64,000 nt of DNA from Nostoc sp. FACHB-280 (GTDB lineage: Bacteria > Cyanobacteriota > Cyanobacteriia > Cyanobacteriales > Nostocaceae). Shown here piece after piece: positions 1-9,233 of the stretch; within the stretch, counting starts at the first letter, position 1; each line of letters opens with the position of its first letter. The notes under the pieces were generated by a model. That model saw only the letters and a list, made by a program, of their open reading frames with translations. It searched no databases and had not been told where the DNA came from. The DNA is taken from positions 124,001 to 188,000 of the forward strand of contig NZ_JACJSD010000005.1 in the NCBI RefSeq assembly GCF_014697615.1. The letters run 5' to 3'. A program made the position numbers and the translations under genes.

Positions 1-871
1 CCGAAAAAATCGCATAATTGAGATTACCTGCTTTGGCATGATGAGGTACACCCACAGGCTTAGGACGTGCAATATAATGAAATCTTGCCAGTTGCACTAA
101 TTCCAGTTCTTTTTGGTGAATCGCGGTTTCTAAAGCTCGTTTTTCAGTTTTTATTCGTGCAGTCAAACTTTGATGTTCTGGTGTTAACCACAAAATAAAC
201 TGTTGTAGACTTTTGAGTAATTCTGCTGCCGATTTTGTCTCATGATTTTGAATTGATGATAATTCTTGTAACCAATCTTCAGCACCTTGAATATTAGATT
301 TAAGGTTCTCTAATTTTTGCAGACGTTCTAATAAGTGAGAGCGTTCAGCGTCAATGCGGTCAGCCTCTTGTTGTAGTAATGGTGATTGTAAGTCTTGAAT
401 ACATAACCTTTCGGTCATGGTTCGCATTAATGATGAGTTACCATCATCTAATACATAAACATGCAATTTAGTAGCAGGATAATCTATTGCTAATGCTGCC
501 ATTGCAGTTTGCTCAACAATTTCTGGCGGCTCATTGTAGCAGGTAATAAATACATCTACTGTTGGCCATTCAGATTTTGCTAAAGGCGGGATCATTTGGT
601 CAAGAGATTTAACTTGCCGCACTAAAGGCCGCCACAAACCAATGACAAACAATACACCACCAAAATAACTATAAATTTCAGCTAATAACAAGGGAATTGA
701 CAGCCACAAAGCATCAAAGTTAATGGAATGGGTGATGCGCCATTGTAAATACCAAAAACCGAAAATCAAATTAATTTCAGCTAAGTAGCGAAATAATAAT
801 GTGCGTTTTTTAAGTGTTGAGCGACTGTTGCCAAAAAAATTAGTCGAGTTATTCAAAGTTGTAGAAGTCAT
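1..871 (-). CDS. BcsA-like family 2 glycosyltransferase (cellulose synthase-like), 3' part outside window
   Basis: Open frame from an ATG at 871 running off the left edge (about 290 codons seen). The N-terminus has two likely membrane segments (about residues 28-45 and 55-80). A GT2 fold follows, with VDVFITCYNEPPE (about 105-117) and the UDP-binding DDGN motif (142-145). Past an insertion the frame continues into IARPKP and HHAKAGNLN (about 265-283), the BcsA/CesA hallmark. Between DDGN and IARPKP lies a stretch of roughly 110 residues rich in Leu, Glu, Gln and Lys that looks like a coiled coil. Normal BcsA has only a short link there. Catalytic TED/QxxRW motifs and any PilZ domain would lie beyond the edge, so cellulose versus another beta-glucan cannot be decided. 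It is the last gene seen of a minus-strand cluster with two DUF3131 genes and a barrel protein, which suggests synthesis and export of an exopolysaccharide. Confidence 0.85.
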   Translation of the reverse strand, partial: MTSTTLNNSTNFFGNSRSTLKKRTLLFRYLAEINLIFGFWYLQWRITHSINFDALWLSIPLLLAEIYSYFGGVLFVIGLWRPLVRQVKSLDQMIPPLAKSEWPTVDVFITCYNEPPEIVEQTAMAALAIDYPATKLHVYVLDDGNSSLMRTMTERLCIQDLQSPLLQQEADRIDAERSHLLERLQKLENLKSNIQGAEDWLQELSSIQNHETKSAAELLKSLQQFILWLTPEHQSLTARIKTEKRALETAIHQKELELVQLARFHYIARPKPVGVPHHAKAGNLNYAIFS

Positions 872-963
872 GGGAATACCAATAATTAAAAAAGATATTC
901 AAAATATTCAATCAGCCTCCAGATTTATCTGTGAAATCTACATTCTAAAATTGTTGGTTTAAA

Positions 964-3825
964 TCATTTTGCTGCACTGGAATTTTCACTATGAGATGCC
1001 CAGTAATTGCCATTACTATCAGAAATAAATTTAATTTTGGGCTGAGGAATTCTAGGAAGACCACGGCCGGAATCTCCTTGGGCGATCGCTTCCCACCACG
1101 GAGAACTTAAGGAAGTATTCGCAGACATTAAGGGTTTGTGATTTGTGAGTGTATACAACAAAGATTGCAAAATCATACTGTTGGTGCTGCTGGTGAAGCC
1201 AACGGCGGTTTTACCTGTAGCTTCGTAAAAGCCTTCGTAGAAACCTGTGAGTGGGTTATATAAGTCTGTTGTGCCTTGCAGTAACTTTTGGCTGTATTGA
1301 TTGTCTGGTAACAAAGCAGCATAAGCAAAAGCCACGGCTGTACTAACCATTCGCCCTTGAGGTACAGTTTGCCCATCATCGCTGACAGCTTCCCAAGGTT
1401 TGCCCTGAGCGGTAATGGCGCTGTGGACGGTGTAAGGCTTGCGGTCGATTAAGGTTGTTGCGGCGGTTGTCAGAGTTCCGGTGCGACGGTAACGTTCGGC
1501 TTGGGCTTGGAAAATTGGTTCAAAGAGCGATCGCATTTTCGGATCTAAACCAAACTCTAATCCATAAAGAATAAAAGGATTGCTGACGGTATACTGATTG
1601 ACTTTGGAGTTAGTATCATTACGTTGACGCTGAGTCGGTATTTTCACTCCTTCAACTACAGTTGTTTGATATTCCCCACCCACAGCCGAACCTGGAACAT
1701 CAAATCCCCACAATTGAAACGCCCGTGCTGCATATTCTTCATACCCTAAACGAGTATCCAGGTTGACGCGAGTCAGAAATCGCCCTTGGGGATTTTTAAT
1801 CACCGTTGCACTGGAAAGCACCCCATCCCGGACTACCCGCAGATATGACCAATCCAAGACAATTTGATCAACAGCTTTGGTATATTCGGGATGGTAGCTT
1901 TTTAAGTTATACAACCCAGCTAACAGTCTGCCAATATCCAAGGCTGACCAACCATTGCCTTCTGTAACTGGATTTCCACCGTAGTCTATGGGTTGGAGCG
2001 ATCGCGTATCATAACCCCGATTCGGTAATTCCCCTGCGAATAACTGTAATTTTCCTAACGCTGCTAATAAATGGTGGGTGCGCTGGTCAAATTCTTTTGG
2101 AGAAATTACATCCAATGAGCGGGCGGCGTGCAGTCCAGCCAGATAATCTCCTAATCCCCAGAGTGTTGCACCTTTAAAATCACTGCGATCGTCAACTAAG
2201 CCATTCTTGGGATGATAATTAGCTTGAAAATACCTCCACGCTGCTTCTGCATAACGCCGTTCCACCACTGTCAAAGGTCGAGTTAATTTCAACCGAGATG
2301 ATGAATCTGGGCTATCAACTGGGGGAATCGGGGTAATTGCCACCTCCTCAACTTGGGGATTCTTCGCTGGTGGTGTGGGTGTCACTTTCACCTCTTCAAC
2401 TTGGGGATTCTTCGCTGGGGGATTGGGTGTCACTTTCACCTCCCCAACATTAGGAGTATTCCCAGATGTTTGTGGCGGATTTGTGGGTGTAGGAGTCGCC
2501 GCAGAAGTGTTGTTACTGGGTGCTTTGGCGGCTGTATTGACAGAACCAGTAATTAAAGAACGATTCCCTCTGGCTTTGTAGTACAAAATCTCTAAAATTA
2601 GCCCGTTGGTATTGCCAGTTAAGGCTTTATTTGGCTGTTTTGTTTCTTCATAAATCCCTGCATAATAACCACTCTCATCAGGACTACGCAGATCCTTGAC
2701 TGCATCAAACAGTTTTTGGGCGTAAGCATTATCAGGGTAGAGATAACGCCAACCAAATGCTGCCTTAGTACTCACACTGCGAAACTGGGGATAAGGTTGG
2801 TTGGTATCGGTAATTGTTGCCCAACTCTGCCCGTTAGCATAAACAGTGTTGTAGAGAAAATAAGGTGCTTGGTCAATGTTATCTTCGGTGACGGCTGTTA
2901 ACTGACCTGTCGCTTCGTAACGTCGCTTTTGTACTTCTAGAACTTTAGCCGCAAAATCGCCTAATTCACCTTGTAAGCCAAATTCAATGCCATCTAAAAT
3001 ATAAGACTCACTAACAATGTAATTATTGGCGTTAGTACTTTGAAAATCGCGGGTGTCCACGGGAATTTGTACACCGTTAATTTCCACTGTTTTATATGGT
3101 TCCCAGGCTAAAGCTTTGGGTGCAGAAAAACCCCAGAGTTGATACCCCCGGACTGCATATTCTTCGTAACCTAGTCGCCCTTCTTGAACTAATAATGTTT
3201 TGTTATCCGGGAGAACAGTCGCCCCATAAAGTTGTCCATCCTTGAGCGATCGCGCTACTTGCCATTTGGCTACAATACCTTTGAGCCAATCATTATATTG
3301 GGGATGACAAGTGCGAATCACATCAAACGCCGCTAAAATCCGACCAATATCTAAAGCAGACCAGCCAATACCCCGTTCAATGGGATTATTACCATAATCA
3401 ACCATCTGCCCAGTAGCCGTGTTATAGACTTTATTGGGTAAAGCATCTTCAAATAACTTGATATTGCTCAGACCTGTTAAAAACTTATTCAGACGAGAAT
3501 CAAAATCTGCTTGGTCAGTTAGATTCATCCATCGCGCCGCATTTAACGCCATTAAATAATTCCCCATATCCCACAGGGTTCCTGAAGGATAACCCCCCAC
3601 AGAATTGGTAAATCCGGTTGCTGGCTGATAATTTTTGACAAAATACTGCCAAGCAGAACGGGCATAAGTTTGTTCTTCAGCTGTCAGGGGTGCAGTAATA
3701 TTGCTACAGCTATTAGCATTTTGCGATAAAACTGGCGTGGGGATGTAAATTAAAAATTGCAGGAATGTTCCAATTAGGAACAATGCAATCCATCTCCACA
3801 ATTTTTGTGAAAAGTACTGGCGCAT
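964..3825 (-). CDS. Exported protein with two tandem DUF3131 domains
   Basis: 953 residues. It starts with a signal peptide or anchor (LWRWIALFLIGTFLQFLIYI, then an Ala/Gln/Asn stretch). The first DUF3131-type domain covers about residues 45-425 and the second about 520-900. Both carry GWSALDIGR, an LGYEEYA(V/A)R(G/A)(Y/F)QLWGF pattern and an acidic ILDGIEFGL or ILYGLEFGL motif. The two are joined by a Thr/Pro-rich linker with a near-perfect repeated unit around PPAKNPQVEEV (DNA about 2340-2450). DUF3131 has no settled function. Its helical, Trp-rich pattern recalls six-hairpin glycosidases, and its position between a BcsA-like synthase and another DUF3131 gene suggests periplasmic processing or binding of a beta-glucan, possibly in the place BcsZ holds elsewhere. 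That role is inference. The gene ends 92 bases before the synthase start. Confidence 0.85.
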   Translation of the reverse strand: MRQYFSQKLWRWIALFLIGTFLQFLIYIPTPVLSQNANSCSNITAPLTAEEQTYARSAWQYFVKNYQPATGFTNSVGGYPSGTLWDMGNYLMALNAARWMNLTDQADFDSRLNKFLTGLSNIKLFEDALPNKVYNTATGQMVDYGNNPIERGIGWSALDIGRILAAFDVIRTCHPQYNDWLKGIVAKWQVARSLKDGQLYGATVLPDNKTLLVQEGRLGYEEYAVRGYQLWGFSAPKALAWEPYKTVEINGVQIPVDTRDFQSTNANNYIVSESYILDGIEFGLQGELGDFAAKVLEVQKRRYEATGQLTAVTEDNIDQAPYFLYNTVYANGQSWATITDTNQPYPQFRSVSTKAAFGWRYLYPDNAYAQKLFDAVKDLRSPDESGYYAGIYEETKQPNKALTGNTNGLILEILYYKARGNRSLITGSVNTAAKAPSNNTSAATPTPTNPPQTSGNTPNVGEVKVTPNPPAKNPQVEEVKVTPTPPAKNPQVEEVAITPIPPVDSPDSSSRLKLTRPLTVVERRYAEAAWRYFQANYHPKNGLVDDRSDFKGATLWGLGDYLAGLHAARSLDVISPKEFDQRTHHLLAALGKLQLFAGELPNRGYDTRSLQPIDYGGNPVTEGNGWSALDIGRLLAGLYNLKSYHPEYTKAVDQIVLDWSYLRVVRDGVLSSATVIKNPQGRFLTRVNLDTRLGYEEYAARAFQLWGFDVPGSAVGGEYQTTVVEGVKIPTQRQRNDTNSKVNQYTVSNPFILYGLEFGLDPKMRSLFEPIFQAQAERYRRTGTLTTAATTLIDRKPYTVHSAITAQGKPWEAVSDDGQTVPQGRMVSTAVAFAYAALLPDNQYSQKLLQGTTDLYNPLTGFYEGFYEATGKTAVGFTSSTNSMILQSLLYTLTNHKPLMSANTSLSSPWWEAIAQGDSGRGLPRIPQPKIKFISDSNGNYWASHSENSSAAK

Positions 3826-3993
3826 AAGATTTCAAAAAATTTGTAATAGCACGAATTCCAAGTATTAATAATTAGCAATTATTTAAGTAAGTCGGTGTAA
3901 TCAAACTAAGCGATGTACAGAAAGGTAAATAAGCTTCAAACTCTTTCTCCCCCTGCTCCCTGCTCCCTGTCCCCTGCCTTCTTCCCACAATAA

Positions 3994-5457
3994 TTATTTA
4001 CGCTGACTTACTGACTTGACTCCTGCCCAAATAATCAAAGGTTGACCAACTTGTTTATAAAGAAAACTTTCTAAAATCACCCCATTATTGTTAGCAGTCA
4101 GAGATTTATTTGGTTGACGCAGAGATTCATATAAGCCGTTGTACCAACCTTTTTCTGACTTGAGTTGAGAGAAGACAGTATCAGTTAAAGAACGAGTGTA
4201 ATCAGTTTTATAAAGTACGTGCCAGCCGATCGCAGCTTTGGCACTGAGAAAACGTAAATTATTATGTTGTGCTTGAGTATCGGTAATTGTCGCCCAAGGT
4301 TTACCGTTGACAAACAAGCTGTTGTAAACAAAATACGGTGGACGATCTAAGTTATCTTCTGTTAGGGCGGTTAGTTCTTGTGTGGCTTGATAACGCGCTG
4401 CTTGAGCAGCTAAGATTCTATCGGCATAAGCTTTCGGTAAGGATTGAAATCCTGTTTCTATGCCATCAAGAATATAGGGTTCGCTGAGAACATAGTTATT
4501 GCCACCGGAATTTTTAGCATCCCGACGATCATAAGGAACGCCTTGACCGTAAAGATTCACAAAAGCAGTATTGGACTGATAATCTAAGGCTTGTTTAACA
4601 TCCAAACCCCAAAGCTTCAAACCATAAGCAGCATAATTTTCATAACCCAAACGACCTTCTTGGTTATACTGCTCTTTACCTTCAACAACAGATGTGCCGT
4701 ACATCTGACCATTTTTGGTGAGACGCTTGACTTGCCAATGTTGCCACACAGCTTGTACAGGCGATCGCATTTTGGGATACTTGGCTTCCACAATCTTCAG
4801 CCAAATTGCCATTCTTCCCAAATCAATGGCTGACCAACCGATTTCTTCCCGTTTATCTAGTTGACCATAATTCACAGGTATGAGAGTTTGAGCGTTGTAG
4901 ACTTTGTTTGGCAGTTCACCTTTATATAAAGGTAGTGATGCTAAAGTCTGCAACATCTTGGTCATCTTGGCTTCAAATTCTGCGTTAGTAATAATATTCA
5001 GTTCTTTGGCGCTAACCAAAGCTGCGATCGCAGCTGCTTGATCCCAAATCGTGACAGATGCAAAATTATCAACAGAATTAACTAAGCCGGTTTTCTCGTT
5101 CCAGTTTTTTTGGAAATATGACCAAGCTAAACGCGCCGCCGCCATATCTGCTGCATCGAGTTTACCTACTCCTGGCGCAATATAAGGTGTTTTGCTTACA
5201 AGTTCGCTGGCGGCGATTGGTGTTCCTGGTAAAACGGCAGAGTTAGCATCAAGTTTGGCGATTTTTTGTGCTTGTGTGTCTACCTGATCTGTGGGGTTAG
5301 CAGTTTGAGAGGCTGATACTGCTGGTGTTTGGGTCTTTTGGGAAAGACGACCAGACCAAAAATTTAAACCAGCGATCGCAAATACCGCTGTCACCACCCC
5401 TCCTACACAACTGAGGATAGACAAACCTTTAGGTGGTGGTTGAAAATCAGAACTCAT
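3994..5457 (-). CDS. Membrane-anchored single DUF3131-domain protein
   Basis: 487 residues. A short cytoplasmic Pro-rich tail is followed by one membrane segment (about 14-32, LSCVGGVVTAVFAIAGLNFW). A low-complexity Ser/Thr/Gln spacer leads to one DUF3131 domain (about 100-480) with IGWSAIDLGR, LGYENYAAYGLKLWGL and ILDGIETGF. The domain is closer in its motifs to the first domain of the next protein than to that protein's second domain, so the three domains probably arose by duplication. It lies 168 bases upstream of the two-domain gene, and the barrel gene lies about 300 bases upstream. Likely role: periplasmic, inner-membrane-tethered part of a polysaccharide assembly machine (inference). 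No enzymatic activity can be assigned from sequence. Confidence 0.85.
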   Translation of the reverse strand: MSSDFQPPPKGLSILSCVGGVVTAVFAIAGLNFWSGRLSQKTQTPAVSASQTANPTDQVDTQAQKIAKLDANSAVLPGTPIAASELVSKTPYIAPGVGKLDAADMAAARLAWSYFQKNWNEKTGLVNSVDNFASVTIWDQAAAIAALVSAKELNIITNAEFEAKMTKMLQTLASLPLYKGELPNKVYNAQTLIPVNYGQLDKREEIGWSAIDLGRMAIWLKIVEAKYPKMRSPVQAVWQHWQVKRLTKNGQMYGTSVVEGKEQYNQEGRLGYENYAAYGLKLWGLDVKQALDYQSNTAFVNLYGQGVPYDRRDAKNSGGNNYVLSEPYILDGIETGFQSLPKAYADRILAAQAARYQATQELTALTEDNLDRPPYFVYNSLFVNGKPWATITDTQAQHNNLRFLSAKAAIGWHVLYKTDYTRSLTDTVFSQLKSEKGWYNGLYESLRQPNKSLTANNNGVILESFLYKQVGQPLIIWAGVKSVSQRK

Positions 5458-5755
5458 GTTATCTGCAACCTTATGATATAAATCATTGTTTTGGTTATAT
5501 TCATAACAAGGTTATTTTTCCCAGCTTCCAGGAATAACTAACACTTGTTAGTTTTGGCTAACAGTTAATTACGGGTCTGAAATCAGCTATTTAACTGGGT
5601 TATCAAGTTTATTAACTTATATAAATTTGTCTCACTTCGTGATCAAATACTGTTAATATACATACTTCTATATACTTAGCTATAAAATAAAAATCAGTAT
5701 AAAAATAATTATGTTTCTCTGTAATCTTCTAAATAAAAATACTGGTTTTTGAAAG
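5458..5755. other. AT-rich spacer between barrel gene and DUF3131 gene
   Basis: About 300 bases with no convincing gene. It is AT-rich and could hold a minus-strand promoter for the DUF3131 genes. I see no clear hairpin terminator or known operator in it. Confidence 0.4.
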
Positions 5756-7045
5756 TTAAAATTTTACACGTAACTGTCCTGTTAAAGAGTTACTACCATA
5801 ACCACTTCCTCCCATATTTTGATTGCGAACATTACTAAAGCTATAGTCCAAATCAGCTTCTAGGATGGGTGAGAACTTGACTGTACAGCGACTACCGTAA
5901 CCATAGGCATTATCAAATTCACTATTCAGCCGTTGCTGTCCTAAAGTGGCGAACAGCCGACAACGCAAAAAATCAGCAATTTCGCCTTCCCAAGCTACTT
6001 CAGCGTTGTATACCAAAAAATCTGGTGGAGAAAAATAACCGCTTGTGCTTTCATTGTTGTGACTGTAACTCCAGTTGAACAAGTTAGCCGCCACCGAAAA
6101 TTGTCCAAACTTGCGTTCTAATCTGCTAAAAGATTGAATTTCAAAATTCCCATCGTTGTAGTTACCCAAGCGCAGTGAAGAAAATAAACTTGTGTATCTA
6201 TCAATTTGCCAATATAAATCAGGGCCAAACCGCCAAGCCGTAATTTGATTTTCTAAAGTTTGAGCATTAAATTTATAAGGACTGTGGTCTACATTGGCTG
6301 ATATTGTGACACTCGACAGTAATTTTCCAGAATTAGAAACCTTCGGCGGTACAATTGGAAGTTCAACTTTAGCATTAAAATTGATTGCTGTAGGTAAGCG
6401 GTCAAAAAAATCAACTCCGGCTGTAGTGTGTAAAGTTGCTTCCCTAATTTTTCCTTGCCAGCCAAGTTTTACAGGAATATTGGTGACTGACTCGACACCC
6501 CGTTGTTCAAACAAATCAAATCCTGTCGTCAAAAATATTTTATTGCCATTAGGCGATCGCCACTGCAAAGTCGGTTCAATAAACAAATTACGTTGACCAA
6601 AGTTATCTGCATCATTGCGAAAATTAGTTTGAATACCTTCTAAGACTACAGGCTTAGTTGGTTTCTCAGGCTTTGATGCTGGAGGTGGACTAGGTTTTTC
6701 TGGTGGTTTGATGACTGGTGGTTTGGGTAATGGTGGCGGTACTCGCAACCCCGGATTAAAATTTTCTGGTGCAGCAATTAAAATCGGTACTTGATTGAAT
6801 TGTTCACGAAGTTTAATTTGCTGACTTTCTTGATTTTGAAAAAGCACAGAATCAATTGATGTTGAGTTACTGACTAGTGCTGGTAATGAACTTCTGTTTT
6901 GAGCAGCTTGGGAATTTCCACCAAATAAAGCCCAAAAGCTCAATATTAAAACTAATTGCCATTGAATATATTGGTAATTTCCTATCCAGCCTGTGTAAAA
7001 ACTATCCCGAAATCCCAAAACATAACATTTAAATATATTGCTCAT
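5756..7045 (-). CDS. Outer-membrane beta-barrel protein with Pro-rich linker, BcsC C-terminal-like
   Basis: About 429 residues from the ATG at 7045. An upstream TTG at 7099 in frame is also possible, but the ATG gives a better-placed signal peptide ending near GGNSQAAQ. After a short spacer comes a Pro/Lys-rich linker (PPPLPKPPVIKPPEKPSPPP), then about 270 residues of alternating amphipathic strands ending in LRVKF. A terminal Phe is typical of BAM-assembled barrels. The segment GYFSPPDFLVYNAEV resembles the GYFSP region of the BcsC C-terminal barrel, but no TPR repeats precede it. First gene of the minus-strand cluster leading to DUF3131 proteins and a BcsA-like synthase, so an export porin for the polymer is the best guess. 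Barrel fold: fairly sure. Substrate: inference. Confidence 0.7.
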   Translation of the reverse strand: MSNIFKCYVLGFRDSFYTGWIGNYQYIQWQLVLILSFWALFGGNSQAAQNRSSLPALVSNSTSIDSVLFQNQESQQIKLREQFNQVPILIAAPENFNPGLRVPPPLPKPPVIKPPEKPSPPPASKPEKPTKPVVLEGIQTNFRNDADNFGQRNLFIEPTLQWRSPNGNKIFLTTGFDLFEQRGVESVTNIPVKLGWQGKIREATLHTTAGVDFFDRLPTAINFNAKVELPIVPPKVSNSGKLLSSVTISANVDHSPYKFNAQTLENQITAWRFGPDLYWQIDRYTSLFSSLRLGNYNDGNFEIQSFSRLERKFGQFSVAANLFNWSYSHNNESTSGYFSPPDFLVYNAEVAWEGEIADFLRCRLFATLGQQRLNSEFDNAYGYGSRCTVKFSPILEADLDYSFSNVRNQNMGGSGYGSNSLTGQLRVKF

Positions 7046-7498
7046 TTGTAATAACGACAATTTAAGACAAAAAAAGTTACAAACCAAATGCTTGAGCAAC
7101 TCCTAAATTGCTGAGACTTGGCATTATGATGCCCAATAAATTACTGCTTCACGACATTTCACTACACCCTTACATCCCCAAACTTTGAATTGCGCCAGTC
7201 CTGTTTGCAATACTTAATGTTCGATTAGCTAACAATTAGATTTTCATGATATTGTGTTGTACAGCACATCTTTTCTGTATCTGGATGTGTAAACTGTATA
7301 TGCTGACTCAGATTACTACATCAATTTGTGGTATAAGCTCAAGCGCCAAACAGCAGCATTACTAGTTTTGTCAAGCTCAAACAAGAGTAGACATACGAGC
7401 TTTGACCCATAAAAATTCACCAATTTATCGTAGCGTCAGATATTTGACTGACGTTACCCAAACAGCCTTTAGCTAGACGCATAGACAAGAAAAAGCAG
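7046..7498. other. Divergent intergenic region
   Basis: About 450 bases between the minus-strand polysaccharide cluster and the plus-strand catabolic cluster, so it must hold both promoters. The only structure that stands out is the inverted repeat near the monooxygenase start, listed separately. No gene seen. Confidence 0.5.
7434..7453. promoter_or_regulatory. Inverted repeat, possible operator of the monooxygenase cluster
   Basis: CGTCAG and CTGACG arms are separated by 8 bases, centred about 55 bases upstream of the monooxygenase ATG. The size and placing suit a dimeric regulator such as a LysR or TetR protein. No regulator gene is adjacent. The assignment rests on symmetry alone. Confidence 0.35.
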
Positions 7499-8863
7499 AT
7501 GAGCAAAACACGTAAGTTTCGTTTAGGTGCATTTATTCAAGCCACTGGACATCATGTTTCCGCATGGCGGCACCCCGATTCACAAGCAGATGCTGGGTTT
7601 AATTTTGAGCATTACAAAGAAATTACCCAGACCGCCCAACGTGGCTTGTTTGATGCAGTTTTTCTGGCAGATAGCCCAGGAGTCTGGGGTGGCTCTCCAG
7701 AAACTCAAAAACGTAATGGCAAACTAGTGCATTTCGAGCCAGTCACTTTGTTTTCGGCTTTGTCTGCTGTCACCCAAAACATTGGTTTTATTGCCACCGC
7801 TTCAACTACCTACGAAGAACCCTACACCTTGGCACGTAAATTTGCCTCACTAGACTACCTAAGTAATGGTCGGGCAGGCTGGAACGTAGTCACAACAGGT
7901 AATGAGAATGCTGCTGCGAATTTTGGTCTTGAGCATCATCCAGAACACAGCCAGCGTTATGAACGGGCAGAAGAGTTTGTTGAAGTCGTCAAAGGATTGT
8001 GGGATAGCTGGGACGATGATGCCTTTATTCGTGACCGAGAATCAGGCATCTATTTTGACCCCGACAAACTGCATATACTTAACCACAAAGGCAAACACTT
8101 TTCCGTCAGAGGCCCGTTAAATGTCGGTCGTCCGCCGCAAGGTTATCCGGTAATTGTGCAAGCTGGAGCCTCGGAAGCTGGACGGGATTTGGCAGCACGG
8201 ACAGCTGAAGTCATCTTTACAGCCAATCAAACCTTAGCTGATGCCCAGGAATTTTACGCTGATGTCAAAGGTCGGTTAGCGAAATATGGGCGCTCTCCAG
8301 AGGATTTAAAAATCATGCCTGGAGCTTTCCCCATCATTGGCCGCACAGAAGCAGAAGCCCAAGAAAAATATGAATTCCTGCAATCCTTAATTCATCCTGA
8401 TGTTGCTTGGGGTATTTTAAAGACCTATTACAAAGGCGTTGATTTATCGCAATACTCTTTAGATGATTTGGCTCCTGAACTACCCAGCGACACCAACAAT
8501 AACAAGAGTCGTCTGAAGCTAGTCAAAGATTTAGCCACTCGTGGGACTCTCACACTCCGTCAGTTGTATCTGGCCTTAGCGACAGCAAGAGGCCATCGCA
8601 CCATACTTGGTACGCCTGAAACCATTGCTGACCAATTAGAAGAATGGTTCAACAATGGTGCAGCAGATGGCTTTAATATCATGCCGCCAATACTACCTAC
8701 CGGGTTGGATGACTTTGTTAACTTAGTCGTTCCTGTTCTTCAGAAACGCGGACTATTTCGGACTGAATACGAAGGTCGTACCTTGCGTGAAAATCTCGGT
8801 CTGCGTCGTCCAGCCAATGGTTTTGTTGCTAAACAACAGAATGAAAGATTGGTATTGGCATAA
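7499..8863 (+). CDS. Flavin-dependent monooxygenase, NtaA/SnaA/DszA family (LLM class)
   Basis: 454 residues, the usual length for this branch of the bacterial luciferase superfamily. The N-terminal strand LGAFIQATGHHVSAWRHPDS, the FDAVFLADSP segment, the NIGFIATASTTYEEPY strand, GRAGWNVVTTGN (flavin/phosphate region) and VIVQAGASEAGRDLAA are diagnostic. Members oxidise nitrilotriacetate, pristinamycin IIB, dibenzothiophene sulfone or alkylsulfur compounds with FMNH2 supplied by a separate reductase. No flavin reductase is seen nearby. First gene of a plus-strand set with two hydrolases, a DsbA-like protein, an aldo/keto reductase and a SsuA-like binding protein, which favours scavenging of an organosulfur or similar small compound (inference). 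Confidence 0.9.
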   Translation: MSKTRKFRLGAFIQATGHHVSAWRHPDSQADAGFNFEHYKEITQTAQRGLFDAVFLADSPGVWGGSPETQKRNGKLVHFEPVTLFSALSAVTQNIGFIATASTTYEEPYTLARKFASLDYLSNGRAGWNVVTTGNENAAANFGLEHHPEHSQRYERAEEFVEVVKGLWDSWDDDAFIRDRESGIYFDPDKLHILNHKGKHFSVRGPLNVGRPPQGYPVIVQAGASEAGRDLAARTAEVIFTANQTLADAQEFYADVKGRLAKYGRSPEDLKIMPGAFPIIGRTEAEAQEKYEFLQSLIHPDVAWGILKTYYKGVDLSQYSLDDLAPELPSDTNNNKSRLKLVKDLATRGTLTLRQLYLALATARGHRTILGTPETIADQLEEWFNNGAADGFNIMPPILPTGLDDFVNLVVPVLQKRGLFRTEYEGRTLRENLGLRRPANGFVAKQQNERLVLA

Positions 8864-8884
8864 ATCAAGTCGTGTGCAACTTTA

Positions 8885-8982
8885 TCTCAAACCTAACCCC
8901 CAACCCCTTCCCTTGTAGGGAAGGGGAAAAAGATTCAAAGCCTCTCTCCGAGTCGGGGAGAGGTTTGGAGAGGGGTTTCAAA
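8885..8982. repeat. Dispersed G/C-rich intergenic repeat with hairpins
   Basis: The run from CCTAACCCCCAACCCCTTCC to GGAGAGGGGTTT holds two nested stem-loops (CCCTTCCCTTG with its partner, and CCTCTCC..GGAGAGG). It matches, as I recall it, a dispersed element common in Nostocales spacers. A short reading frame across it (8872-9099) is not a gene. The rest of the 8864-9233 spacer holds an ACCAATGAC-type short repeat near 9165 and the ribosome binding site of the next gene. Confidence 0.7.
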
Positions 8983-9233
8983 AGTAAGTATCACGTTAAA
9001 TCAGCTTTGGATATCTGCACAACAAAAGTTTGTCGGAATGGCGTAAATCAATTTTTCACAGATGATGAAGCCACACCTATTAAAGAGCTTTTTCTGTAGA
9101 TCCCCGCCCTACAGAACATAAAAATTTTGTCATTGGTTAATTGTTGAGCAAAGACGAAGGACAAATGACCAATGACAAAGAATAACCCTACTGCGGATGC
9201 TCAGAAAACCTTTGATTTTGGAAGGAAAAAAAT

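Noticed and set aside
8872-9099. 75-codon plus-strand frame
   Set aside because: It reads through a dispersed G/C-rich repeat with hairpins, and has no protein-like features.
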